A DNA stretch of 64,000 bases, taken from Flavobacterium defluvii (GTDB lineage: Bacteria > Bacteroidota > Bacteroidia > Flavobacteriales > Flavobacteriaceae). The notes under the pieces are model-generated. The model had not been told where the DNA came from. It worked only from the letters and a program-made list of their open reading frames with translations, and ran no database searches. Shown one piece after another: positions 42,252-50,947 of this stretch; position 1 is the stretch's first letter; the number at the start of each line of letters is the position of its first letter. The DNA is taken from assembly GCF_900129555.1 (NCBI RefSeq), contig NZ_FQWC01000001.1, positions 434,001 to 498,000 of the forward strand. Direction: 5' to 3'. Made by a program: the position numbers and the translations under genes.

Positions 42252-44334
42252 TTGCTAATTCCTGTGCTCTGAAAGTTTCGATTTTGTCAAAGAAAACAGT
42301 TGCTTGTGCAATGTAATCTTTAGCGAAAGCTTCTGATGGTTCATTTTTATTGATTTGGTAAACCAAGTCTTTAAAAGTTGAATTCAATTCAATTTTACTA
42401 GTTTCGATGAAAACAGTGTCAAACAAATCAACGATTCCTGCGTGATGATTTGTTTTTTGGTTTTCTGCCAACAACAATGCTTTTGCACCGTTTACAAATC
42501 CTGCGTAAGCATGATAAATTGCATCTGACCATTTTTTCTCGTCGAAAGATTCCTGAGCCAGGATCAATTTTTCTTTAGCTTCAAACAATAATGTCGCTAC
42601 TAAATCGATCACCACTCCGGCACATTCCCCAACTCCAACTGCTTTTACGTAATTGTCTGCATTACCCCAATCCACAAAATCAGCTTCTGTTAAATTGGTT
42701 ACATCTGCATACGGTTTTAAGATTTCGTAGAAATATTTTTCTCCTTTTGTATCATAATAATCTAGGAATTTTTGTCCGCTTCCGTTGGCATCAAAATCAT
42801 TTAAGATGGTACGCAACGCATCCGGACCTCTACGGCTAGGTACTTTGATTACTTTATCAGCAAAACGTCCTGCTCCGTTTCCTAATCTTCCTCCACCTAA
42901 TAAAACTTGTAAAGCCGGAGCTACCAGTTTTCCTGAGTTGATAGACATTCCCTGAAATCCAATGGCAGACATATTATGTTGTCCGCAGGCATTCATACAG
43001 CCTGAAATTTTAATTTCGATTTCACGGTTGTTTAAATACTGTGGATATTCTGTACTTAAAACTCTTTCTAATTCTTCTGCAATACCGGTACTACTTGCAA
43101 TCCCCAAATTACAAGTATCAGTACCCGGACATGCCGTAATATCTCCAACTGAATTATATCCTAATTGAACAAAGTCAAGTTTGGCTAATTCTTGATAAAA
43201 GAAAGGAAGATTCTCCTCTTTTATGTGACGTATTACAATATTTTGACGCAATGAAAAACGTAATTCATTTGCTCCGTAATTTTTAATTAAATCGGCTAAT
43301 AATCTCGCTTTATCAGTATAAAAATCTCCTAATAAAACTTTGATTCCAATTGCATAATAACCGTCTTGTTTCTGTTTGATTACATTCGAATTTTTCCACG
43401 CTTCATACGCTTCTGTATCTTCGATTGTAACTTGTGGAACTTCTAATAACGGCTCTGGAATTGGTCCGTCAAAAGCGGTTGTATCAATTTCGTATGTTTC
43501 AAAAGCGATGGCTTTTTTCTCTTTTTCAACTAAATCAAGGAAAGCATCTTTCCCCATTTCTTTGATTAAGAATTTCATACGCGCTTTCATTCTTTTAGCA
43601 CGTTCTCCGTATCTGTCGAAAATACGGATGATTCCTTCTGCTGTTGGAATGATTTCGTTTACAGGAACAAACTCTGAAAGTAATTCTGCATGTGCCGGCT
43701 GAGAGCCTAAACCTCCTCCAAACATGATTTTAAAACCTTTTTGTCCGTCTTTAATTTTCGGAATAAATCCTAAATCGTGTAAATAACTCAACGCAGTATC
43801 TTCATCTGAAGAGGAGAACGAAATTTTGAACTTACGTCCCATTTCCTGACAGATTGGGTTTCTTAACAAATATTGAAAAAGTCCGTGTGCATAAGGCGAA
43901 ACATCAAATGGTTCGTTTACATCAACTCCAGCCAATTCGCTTCCTGTGATATTTCTAACGGTGTTTCCACAAGCTTCACGAAGCGTGATATCGTCTTTAG
44001 CCAAATCTGCCCAAAGCTCAGGAGTTCTGTCTAAACTTACATAGTGAATCTGGATATCCTGACGTGTTGTAATATGCAAACGTCCTGTAGAATATTCATC
44101 AGACACTTCTGTAATTCTTCTTAACTGCTCGCTGGTTACTTTTCCGTAAGGCAATTTGATACGAATCATCTGAACGCCTTCCTGACGCTGACCGTAGATT
44201 CCGCGTGCTAAACGAAGACTACGAAAACGCTCATCATCAATTTTTCCTCCGCGGAATAAATGAATCTTTTTTTCTAATTCGATAATCTCCTTCTGAACTA
44301 CCGGATTTTCTATTTCTGTTCTAAAACTTTCCAT
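42244..44334 (-). CDS. Ferredoxin-type nitrite/sulfite reductase fused to a C-terminal HEPN domain
   Basis: 696 residues. Two ferredoxin-like half domains and two NIR_SIR domains (about 40-540). The [4Fe-4S]-siroheme cysteines are in TACPGTDTCNLGIAS (C-x5-C) and ISGCMNACGQHNMS (C-x3-C). About residues 560-690 are an added HEPN-like helical domain (LLFEAKEKLILAQESF, WSDAIYHAYAGFVNGAKALLL), absent from standard reductases. Reduces sulfite to sulfide with ferredoxin electrons. The fusion occurs in Flavobacteriia; the role of HEPN is unknown. Overlaps cobA. Confidence 0.9.
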   Translation of the reverse strand: MESFRTEIENPVVQKEIIELEKKIHLFRGGKIDDERFRSLRLARGIYGQRQEGVQMIRIKLPYGKVTSEQLRRITEVSDEYSTGRLHITTRQDIQIHYVSLDRTPELWADLAKDDITLREACGNTVRNITGSELAGVDVNEPFDVSPYAHGLFQYLLRNPICQEMGRKFKISFSSSDEDTALSYLHDLGFIPKIKDGQKGFKIMFGGGLGSQPAHAELLSEFVPVNEIIPTAEGIIRIFDRYGERAKRMKARMKFLIKEMGKDAFLDLVEKEKKAIAFETYEIDTTAFDGPIPEPLLEVPQVTIEDTEAYEAWKNSNVIKQKQDGYYAIGIKVLLGDFYTDKARLLADLIKNYGANELRFSLRQNIVIRHIKEENLPFFYQELAKLDFVQLGYNSVGDITACPGTDTCNLGIASSTGIAEELERVLSTEYPQYLNNREIEIKISGCMNACGQHNMSAIGFQGMSINSGKLVAPALQVLLGGGRLGNGAGRFADKVIKVPSRRGPDALRTILNDFDANGSGQKFLDYYDTKGEKYFYEILKPYADVTNLTEADFVDWGNADNYVKAVGVGECAGVVIDLVATLLFEAKEKLILAQESFDEKKWSDAIYHAYAGFVNGAKALLLAENQKTNHHAGIVDLFDTVFIETSKIELNSTFKDLVYQINKNEPSEAFAKDYIAQATVFFDKIETFRAQELANA

Positions 44335-44419
44335 TTCTTTTTAGTTTGTAGTTTATTGTTGGTTGTTTATAGTTGGTTGTTGACAGCAGAACTATCAACT
44401 AAAAACCACAAACCATCAA

Positions 44420-45664
44420 CTATCTAATGAAACCTACTCCTGCTGTTGTGTTTGTTGCTGTATCAATTAAGATGAAAGCTCCGTTTGATTTGTTTTCGTT
44501 GTACGGATCAAAATATAACGGTTTGCTTAATTTGATGCTCACTTCTCCGATTTCGTTAATTGCTAATTGTGTTGCCGGAGTTGTTCCTGAATAGTCTGTT
44601 GCAATAGTATTTTTGATGCTTTCTACTTTTGCTAAAACTCTGTTTGTATTATGTTGTACCAAGTATTTTGTTCCTGGAACGAGTTTTTTGCTGTCCATCC
44701 AGCAAACTGTTGTCGTAATATCTTTTTCAATTTTTGGAAGCTCATCTGATTTTACAATCATATCACCTCTCGTTACATTGATATCATTTTCTAATTCGAT
44801 TGTAATTGAAGAACCTGCTGTAGCTTCATCAAATTGCTTATCAAAAAAGTGAATTTTAGATACTTTTGATTCTGTTAACGATGGAAGAACTGTTACAGCA
44901 TCTCCAACTTTAATGGAGTTTCCGTATAATTTTCCTGCGTAACCTCTGAAATCGTGGTATTCTTCTGTTTTTGGACGAATCACAGTCTGAACTGGGAAAC
45001 GTGCTTTTCCTGCTTCGTAAACATCATGAGAATGCAATCCTTCCAAATGCTCTAAAACAGTTTGTCCTTCATACCAAGGCATATTCTCCGATTTGTCGAC
45101 TACGTTTCCGCCGTTGATTGCACTTAACGGAATGTAACTTACGTTTTGTTCTTTGAAAGTACTTTTTGCGTTTAATGCCTCAAAATCGGCTTTGATTTTA
45201 TTGAAAACTTCTTCTGAGTAATCTACTAAGTCCATTTTATTAATGGCTACGATTACCTCTTTTACTCTCAATAAATTATTGATAAAAAAGTGACGGTATG
45301 TTTGCTCAATTACACCTTTTCTCGCATCAATCAAAATGATAGAAACCTGAGAAGTGGAAGCTCCCGTAACCATGTTTCTAGTATATTCAACGTGCCCCGG
45401 AGTATCGGCGATAATGTAACTTTTCTTTGCAGTCGAAAAATAAATGTGTGCAACATCAATCGTAATTCCTTGTTCTCTTTCTGCTACTAATCCATCAGTT
45501 GCCAAAGAAAAATCAAGATAATCATATCCTTTTTGTTTACTGCTTTTTTCGATTGCTTCTATTTTGTCAGTCGTCAATGATTTTGTATCGTACAATAATC
45601 TCCCGATCAAAGTACTTTTTCCGTCATCTACACTTCCTGCTGTTGCTATTTTTAAAACGTCCAT
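44420..45664 (-). CDS. cysN: Sulfate adenylyltransferase subunit 1 (GTPase)
   Basis: 414 residues. GTPase motifs: GSVDDGKSTLIGRLLYD (P-loop), DTPGHVEYTRNMVTGAS, NKMDL; then EF-Tu-like beta domains. With CysD it activates sulfate to APS using ATP, driven by GTP hydrolysis. Length fits CysN without a fused CysC kinase, and no cysC is present in the cluster. 85 nt upstream of the sulfite reductase gene on the same strand; the gap carries GTTGGTTGTT-type repeats. Confidence 0.95.
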   Translation of the reverse strand: MDVLKIATAGSVDDGKSTLIGRLLYDTKSLTTDKIEAIEKSSKQKGYDYLDFSLATDGLVAEREQGITIDVAHIYFSTAKKSYIIADTPGHVEYTRNMVTGASTSQVSIILIDARKGVIEQTYRHFFINNLLRVKEVIVAINKMDLVDYSEEVFNKIKADFEALNAKSTFKEQNVSYIPLSAINGGNVVDKSENMPWYEGQTVLEHLEGLHSHDVYEAGKARFPVQTVIRPKTEEYHDFRGYAGKLYGNSIKVGDAVTVLPSLTESKVSKIHFFDKQFDEATAGSSITIELENDINVTRGDMIVKSDELPKIEKDITTTVCWMDSKKLVPGTKYLVQHNTNRVLAKVESIKNTIATDYSGTTPATQLAINEIGEVSIKLSKPLYFDPYNENKSNGAFILIDTATNTTAGVGFIR

Positions 45665-45809
45665 TCTAATATTTTTGTTTCAGGTTTAAAGTTTCAGGTT
45701 TCATGTTCTCTCGAAACTTATAAATCTGTATGTTTTTGTTTTCTTGATTTTTACTTTTAAATTTCGTTCTGAATTGCATTTACAATTAACAATTCATAAT
45801 TAACAATTA

Positions 45810-46709
45810 TTAAAAGTATCCTTGTTGTTTTCTTTTCTCCATCGCCGCTTCAGAACGTTTATCATCGATTCTGGCTCCTCTTTCAGAAATGGTTGATGAT
45901 CTGATTTCTCCAACTACTTCTTCGATTGTTGCTGCGTAAGATTCAACTGCTGCTGTACAGCTCATATCTCCAACGGTTCTGAAGCGAACAATTCTTTCTT
46001 CGATTTGTTCGTCTTCTTCTTGGTACACAAAAGGAGAATGCGACCAGATTAAACCGTCTCTCAAAAAAACTTTTCTTTTATGTGAGAAATAGATTGACGG
46101 GATCTCGATTTTTTCTTTCTCGATATAACTCCAAACATCTAATTCTGTCCAGTTTGAAATTGGGAAAACACGAACGTTTTGACCATTTTCAATTTTTCCA
46201 TTTAAGATATCAAACAACTCAGGTCTCTGATTTTTTTCGTCCCATTGTCCGAAATCATCACGAACAGAAAAAATACGTTCTTTTGCTCTTGCTTTTTCCT
46301 CATCACGACGAGCGCCACCAATACAAGCATCAAACTTAAATTCTTCAATTGCATCTAAAAGTGTTGTTGTTTGCAAACTGTTTCTACTAGAATATTTTCC
46401 AGTTTCTTCAACTACTTTTCCTTCATCAATAGCATCCTGAACATTACGAACGATCAACTCTAAACCTAATTCTTCTACCAATTTATCTCTGAAAGCAATT
46501 GTCTCAGGGAAATTATGTCCCGTATCAACGTGCAATAGAGGAAACGGAATCTTAGCAGGGAAAAATGCTTTTTGCGCCAAACGCACCAATGTGATAGAAT
46601 CTTTTCCTCCTGAGAAAAGTAAAACCGGTTTGTCAAACTGTGAAATTACTTCTCTGAAAATGTATATCGCTTCACTCTCTAAAGCGTTTGTTTTTAATAC
46701 TGAACTCAT
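45810..46709 (-). CDS. cysD: Sulfate adenylyltransferase subunit 2
   Basis: 299 residues, PP-loop ATP pyrophosphatase: VLLFSGGKDSITLVRLAQKAF, LLHVDTGHNFPETIAFRD, ACIGGARRDEEKARAKERIFS, and the ending ERGARIDDKRSEAAMEKRKQQGYF typical of CysD. Catalyses ATP sulfurylase chemistry with CysN. Gap of 145 nt to cysN, with GTTTCAGGTTT repeats. Confidence 0.96.
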   Translation of the reverse strand: MSSVLKTNALESEAIYIFREVISQFDKPVLLFSGGKDSITLVRLAQKAFFPAKIPFPLLHVDTGHNFPETIAFRDKLVEELGLELIVRNVQDAIDEGKVVEETGKYSSRNSLQTTTLLDAIEEFKFDACIGGARRDEEKARAKERIFSVRDDFGQWDEKNQRPELFDILNGKIENGQNVRVFPISNWTELDVWSYIEKEKIEIPSIYFSHKRKVFLRDGLIWSHSPFVYQEEDEQIEERIVRFRTVGDMSCTAAVESYAATIEEVVGEIRSSTISERGARIDDKRSEAAMEKRKQQGYF

Positions 46710-46804
46710 TGTTTTTTTGTTTGATATTTTTTAGTTTCAAGTTTCAGGTTTTAAGTTGTGAGTTACTCTAAAACTTTCCGCTATTTATTCTATTCTTTAT
46801 TCTT

Positions 46805-46893
46805 CATCGGGTTAAACCCATAAAATATAAATTCCTTTTCTATTTCCACCGGATTAAAATCCGGCGCTACAATATGAATCGTTCCTCCGGAAC
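46805..46893 (+). repeat. REP-like elements, copies 4 (degenerate) and 5
   Basis: Copy 4 ATCGGGTTAAACCCAT (46804-46821) is degenerate; copy 5 ACCGGATTAAAATCCGG (46848-46864) continues with CGCTACAATATGAATC and GTTCCTCCGGAAC. Located in the 249-nt cysD/cysH gap. Confidence 0.7.
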
Positions 46894-46958
46894 TTTAAAT
46901 CTATATTCTTTATTCTATAATCTATTTTCTAAAAGAAAGTCTTGCTTCTTGCCTCTAA

Positions 46959-47669
46959 CTACTCTTTCTTAGCGCTATGCAAACCACACTCTTTATGGCT
47001 TGATTCCCACCACCATCTTCCGGCTCTGATGTCTTCTCCAGGAAAAATCGCTCTTGTACAAGGCGCACATCCGATGCTTACGAAACCTTGTTTATGCAAT
47101 GCATTTTGAGGAACATTGTTTTCTGAAAGATATGTCTCAACTTCTTCTAAAGTCCATTTTAATAACGGATTGAATTTAATGATTTCGAAGTTTCCATCGT
47201 ATTCAAACAAACTTAGATCATGTCTGTTTTCTGATTGTTCTGCTCTTAAACCTGTAATCCAAACTGAGTTTCCTGCCAAGGCTTTTCGTAACGGAACCAC
47301 TTTTCGAATAAAACAGCATTCTTTTCTGTTTTCAACTGAATCATAAAAACTGTTTGGTCCTTTCGTCTGAAGCAGATTTTCTACTGAAGCTGCTTCTGGG
47401 AAATAAACTTCGATTGGTCTTTTGTATTTTTTTAATGTTTTATGAAAAACATCATACGTTTCCTGAAATAATCTCCCTGTGTCTAAAGTAAACACCTTAA
47501 TATCAGTATTACTTTTTGCAATAAAATCGGTAATTACCTGATCTTCCTGGCCAAAAGAAGTCGAAAAAATTACTTTTCCAGGAAATTCTTTTGCTAAAAA
47601 AACTAAGGTTTCGTCAAGCGAAAAAGCTGCAGTTTTCTCTAATAATTCTTGTACAATACTCGCACTCAT
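46959..47669 (-). CDS. cysH: Assimilatory adenylyl-sulfate (APS) reductase
   Basis: 236 residues of the PAPS/APS reductase family: VIFSTSFGQEDQVITDFI (PP-loop-like) and the C-terminal catalytic ECGLH. It also has four cysteines for a [4Fe-4S] cluster: KECCFIRKV (CC) and GCAPCTRAI (CxxC). This places it with plant/bacterial APS reductases rather than E. coli PAPS reductase, in agreement with the lack of cysC. Supplies sulfite for the downstream reductase. 26 nt from the permease gene upstream. Confidence 0.93.
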   Translation of the reverse strand: MSASIVQELLEKTAAFSLDETLVFLAKEFPGKVIFSTSFGQEDQVITDFIAKSNTDIKVFTLDTGRLFQETYDVFHKTLKKYKRPIEVYFPEAASVENLLQTKGPNSFYDSVENRKECCFIRKVVPLRKALAGNSVWITGLRAEQSENRHDLSLFEYDGNFEIIKFNPLLKWTLEEVETYLSENNVPQNALHKQGFVSIGCAPCTRAIFPGEDIRAGRWWWESSHKECGLHSAKKE

Positions 47670-47695
47670 AAATCTCTCCTTTCTAAAATTATCTT

Positions 47696-48583
47696 TTACA
47701 ATAATTTAGATAATGTTTTTAAACTCAATAATATAATTAGAATCCCAACGGCAACCATCATTGGTTTTCTTTTGATTTTATTCACTAAATAAGCTGCTAA
47801 TGGCGCTGAAACTACTCCTCCTAAAATCAATCCGATGATCACCTGCCAGCCATGGATTCCTCCAAAAAGCATGAATGTGATTCCGCTTGCAAATGAAATC
47901 GCAAACTCAGCTGCGTTTACCGAACCAATAGTATATCTCGGATTTCTTCCTCTTCCTAATAAAGTCGAAGTTACGATTGGACCCCAGCCTCCGCCTCCAA
48001 CAGAATCCATAAATCCTCCAAAAACAGCTAAAGCGCCTAATCTTTTGGTTTTCTTTTTTAAAATATTCTTTTTTAATGCCTTTCTGATAATAACTATTGC
48101 CAAAATCATCATATAAACCGCAATAAAAGGCTTAATAACATCCCCGTCGATTACATCAGATAATAAGTAAGCTCCAGTAATTGAACCTAAAACTCCCGGA
48201 ATCAATAAATGCTTTACCAGTTTTTTATTGATGTTTCCGAATCTATGATGAGAAAGGGCCGATGCTCCCGTTGTAAACATTTCCGAAACGTGAACCGCTG
48301 TACTGCTCACAACCGGCGGAACTCCATAAGCCAATAAAAACGAAGTCGAAGTCGCTCCGTAACCCATTCCTAAAGTTCCGTCAACCAATTGGGCAAAAAC
48401 TCCAATGGCTAAAAACACTAAAAACTCTGCATTAAAACCATTCACAAATCCATCCCACGTAAATTCTGCGTGATGATTGTATATTAATACAGATAATAAA
48501 CCTACTAATAAAACAACAGGAATTCCAATCCAAAGCTTTTCTTTAAAAGAATCAACCGTATTTATTTTCAGTTCTTTTTCCAT
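47696..48583 (-). CDS. TauE/SafE family permease (sulfite exporter or sulfate-related transporter)
   Basis: 295 residues, about eight membrane helices, with GVFAQLVDGTLGMGYGATSTSFLLAYG and VGGGGWGPIVTSTLLGRG, the repeated motif of the family. First gene of the sulfate-assimilation run, so it may import sulfate or export sulfite; family members do either. A strong promoter (TTG-N18-TATTTTTG) and an operator-like palindrome precede it. Confidence 0.88.
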   Translation of the reverse strand: MEKELKINTVDSFKEKLWIGIPVVLLVGLLSVLIYNHHAEFTWDGFVNGFNAEFLVFLAIGVFAQLVDGTLGMGYGATSTSFLLAYGVPPVVSSTAVHVSEMFTTGASALSHHRFGNINKKLVKHLLIPGVLGSITGAYLLSDVIDGDVIKPFIAVYMMILAIVIIRKALKKNILKKKTKRLGALAVFGGFMDSVGGGGWGPIVTSTLLGRGRNPRYTIGSVNAAEFAISFASGITFMLFGGIHGWQVIIGLILGGVVSAPLAAYLVNKIKRKPMMVAVGILIILLSLKTLSKLL

Positions 48584-48612
48584 ATTAAAATAATTAAATT
48601 TGATTTAAAAAT

Positions 48613-48673
48613 CTATTACCCTATCGGGTTAGTAGATTACTTTGCAAAAATACTACTTATTTCTAAATTACAA
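48613..48673 (-). promoter_or_regulatory. Promoter and operator-like site of the sulfur-assimilation run
   Basis: On the minus strand: TTG (48671-48673), 18-nt spacer, perfect -7 TATTTTTG (48645-48652), then a near-palindrome at 48613-48635 at the expected transcription start. Read on the plus strand, it contains ATTACCCTATCGGGTTAGT. Related sites: 63932-63954 and 60495-60517. Position suggests a repressor site; the nearby Rrf2 protein is the obvious candidate. Confidence 0.7.
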
Positions 48674-48894
48674 AGCAATATTATCGTTTTTTTAAACCTC
48701 AGTTATTTATTTAGTAGTTTCTAAAAGAGATATTTAAAACTTCAACTTCATAATTTCACAAATAAGGGCTGATTACGTTGTTTTGAAACAATAAATTCCA
48801 TTCAAAGATTTGGTTTTTAAATACCTTTTTTAACCTCTACAATATCTATAGAATAATTATAAAAATGTTGTATTTTAGCGCCAAATTTTTATTT

Positions 48895-49677
48895 ATGGAT
48901 TTTCAAATTGGTCTTGTAATTGCTGGATTAGTTGTAGGTTTTATTGTTGGATTAACAGGAGTTGGAGGCGGTTCCTTAATGACTCCAATTTTATTATATT
49001 TTCGTATTTCTCCAACAACAGCGGTAGGTACAGATTTACTTTATGCAGCTTTTACCAAAATGGGCGGTGTTTTTGTTCATCATAAAAAAGGCAATATTAA
49101 CTGGAAAATTACAGGCTGGTTAACACTTGGCAGTGTTCCCGCTTCTTTATTGACATTATGGATTTTAAACAGCATTAAAACTGATATTGAAACAATAAAC
49201 AGTGTAATTAAATACAGTTTGGGGTGGGCATTATTATTTACATCTGTTGCCATTATATTCAAAAAGAAACTTTTGGTTTTTTCTCAAAAACATGCGGGAG
49301 ACAAATTTCATAGCGAAAGTCATACTCAAAATATGCTGACTATAGGAATTGGTGTTTTATTGGGAGCAACTGTAACTCTGACTTCTATTGGAGCCGGTGC
49401 TTTAGGAACGGTAACTTTATTTTTTCTTTACCCTCTTTTGCCAACACCTCGTTTAGTTGGTACTGAAATTGCCCATGCTGTTCCATTAACATTGGTTGCC
49501 GGAATTGGCCACGCTTCTATGGGGAATTTAGATTTAGTTCTGTTAGGACAATTATTATTAGGATCGCTTCCGGGAATTTATATAGGAAGTAGTTTAAGCG
49601 GAAAAGTTCCCGATTTATTTCTTAGAAATGCAATCGCTGTAATGCTCTTTCTAGCCGGATATAAATTGATTTTTTAA
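48895..49677 (+). CDS. TauE/SafE family permease, second copy
   Basis: 260 residues from the ATG at 48895 (MDFQIGLVIAGLVVGF); an ATG at 48865 adds ten residues that would lie over the presumed promoter. Family motif GLTGVGGGSLMTPILLYF and the second repeat TSIGAGALGTVTLFFLYPLL are clear; about eight membrane helices. Divergent from the first permease, convergent with the Rrf2 gene. Probably handles sulfite/sulfate or a sulfonate; specificity is unknown. Confidence 0.87.
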   Translation: MDFQIGLVIAGLVVGFIVGLTGVGGGSLMTPILLYFRISPTTAVGTDLLYAAFTKMGGVFVHHKKGNINWKITGWLTLGSVPASLLTLWILNSIKTDIETINSVIKYSLGWALLFTSVAIIFKKKLLVFSQKHAGDKFHSESHTQNMLTIGIGVLLGATVTLTSIGAGALGTVTLFFLYPLLPTPRLVGTEIAHAVPLTLVAGIGHASMGNLDLVLLGQLLLGSLPGIYIGSSLSGKVPDLFLRNAIAVMLFLAGYKLIF

Positions 49678-49690
49678 TTATCACTCATAT

Positions 49691-49730
49691 AAAAAAAGAC
49701 CATTTCAAATTCTAGAAATGGTCTTTTTTA
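49691..49730. terminator. Bidirectional terminator between permease and rrf2-type gene
   Basis: AAAGACCATTTC and GAAATGGTCTTT stem with A-run and T-run on either side. Confidence 0.88.
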
Positions 49731-49746
49731 TAGTTATAGTTATTCT

Positions 49747-50157
49747 TTAAAACGCAATATCTGCCAAAGAATTACTTTCTAATATTTTAAGTGTATTATC
49801 ACGAACCTCTGTCATTAAACGTCTTGCCGCACAGGTAGATTCATCATCACAGTCATCGCATTTTTCATAAAAATTATGACTCGCACACGGAAGCAGTGCA
49901 ATAGGACCTTCCAGAATGCGATAAACTTTTGCCATACTGATATCCTTTGGATCTTTTATCAGATAATAACCTCCGCCTTTACCTTTTTTTGCACCAAGAA
50001 ATCCTGAATTTCTTAATAACAATAAAATACTTTCTAAAAATTTTATCGAAATATGCTCGTTTTTGGCAATTTCAGCGATTTGAACAGGTTCATTATTTTC
50101 GCGTCTGGCTAAGTAAGTTAAAGCTTTGATTCCGTATTTTGTTTTCTTTGAAAGCAC
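49747..50157 (-). CDS. Rrf2 family transcriptional regulator
   Basis: 136 residues: winged helix (LSKKTKYGIKALTYLARRE, IAKNEHISIKFLESILLLL, GGYYLIKDP) and a C-terminal cysteine cluster LPCASHNFYEKCDDCDDESTC that could bind an Fe-S cluster or sense redox state. Relatives include IscR and CymR, the cysteine regulator of Firmicutes. Lying beside the sulfate run and two sulfur permeases, it is the best candidate for the regulator that reads the operator-like sites at 48613, 60495 and 63932. Inference. Confidence 0.88.
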   Translation of the reverse strand: MLSKKTKYGIKALTYLARRENNEPVQIAEIAKNEHISIKFLESILLLLRNSGFLGAKKGKGGGYYLIKDPKDISMAKVYRILEGPIALLPCASHNFYEKCDDCDDESTCAARRLMTEVRDNTLKILESNSLADIAF

Positions 50158-50185
50158 TATAATATGTTTTAGATTTAAACTGCAT

Positions 50186-50239
50186 ATTTTAGATTTTTTC
50201 TAAAATAAACGAGTTTTATATTTTTCTGCAACAAAAATA
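50186..50239 (-). promoter_or_regulatory. -7 box and palindrome upstream of the rrf2-type gene
   Basis: Minus-strand TATTTTTG (50232-50239) and, 25 nt downstream, a perfect palindrome ATTTTAGA-N5-TCTAAAAT (50186-50206) ahead of the ATG. Possible autoregulatory site; differs from the operator at the cys promoter. Confidence 0.5.
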
Positions 50240-50292
50240 GGCTTTTTAAATGAGAAAAATAACAGTCAGTTAGTTAAATTCTACTAAATCTA

Positions 50293-50793
50293 TCAGATTA
50301 CTTCGTTACTTCCTATTAAATTGAATTCGTGAAATAGTTTTACTTCTTTTTCTAAATCTTTTTTATTAGCCACATACGTATCCGAAATAGAATCGTGCCA
50401 GCCTCTGTTTCCTAAAAAAGAAAGTGCATCAAAAGGAATTAGTCGACATAAAGTTCTTTTAAAAATAGTACCAATAGAAGGTCTTTCTCCATTCTCATCT
50501 ACCACAATAGTCCCCGTGATAAATTTACCTAAAGTTCTTCCAAAAAAAGTTTCTGTAAAGGTGTAGTAAAAAATTAAAATAGCAAAAAACAGAATTTGCC
50601 CTTCAAAATCGCTCATATTTCCAAGCCAGTACATCAATCCGTTTAAGCCAAAAAGATTTGCCAGAAGAGCCATGACAATTCCAAAAACAAAAATTAGAAC
50701 AAAAACTGTAACTACATCTATAATATAGTTTATAAATCGGCTTCCGTTTGATGCCAGTAATTTTTCATCAAGAATATAAGTAGTGTTACTCAT
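50293..50793 (-). CDS. RDD family membrane protein
   Basis: 166 residues with three hydrophobic helices. The family motif is visible as ASNGSRFINYIIDVVTVFVL (Arg and Asp of RDD) and FFGRTLGKFITGTIVVDENG. Function not known for this family in general. Stands alone between the rrf2-type gene and the trans-sulfuration gene. Confidence 0.85.
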   Translation of the reverse strand: MSNTTYILDEKLLASNGSRFINYIIDVVTVFVLIFVFGIVMALLANLFGLNGLMYWLGNMSDFEGQILFFAILIFYYTFTETFFGRTLGKFITGTIVVDENGERPSIGTIFKRTLCRLIPFDALSFLGNRGWHDSISDTYVANKKDLEKEVKLFHEFNLIGSNEVI

Positions 50794-50876
50794 GGTTTGG
50801 TTAGTTTACTAAATTGATTTAAAATTTATAATGAAAACAAAAATATATTTTTTAATGAAATAACCATTAAAAAAGA

Positions 50877-50922
50877 ATGACGATTTTTAACAGTAATAAA
50901 ATTACAGTCAAAAATCGTCATT
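50877..50922 (-). terminator. Terminator-like hairpin after the trans-sulfuration gene
   Basis: AATGACGATTTTT and AAAAATCGTCATT pair across a 20-nt loop; minus strand ends in CTTTTTT. Confidence 0.75.
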
Positions 50923-50947
50923 ATATGATTTAGAAAATCTAAAATTG

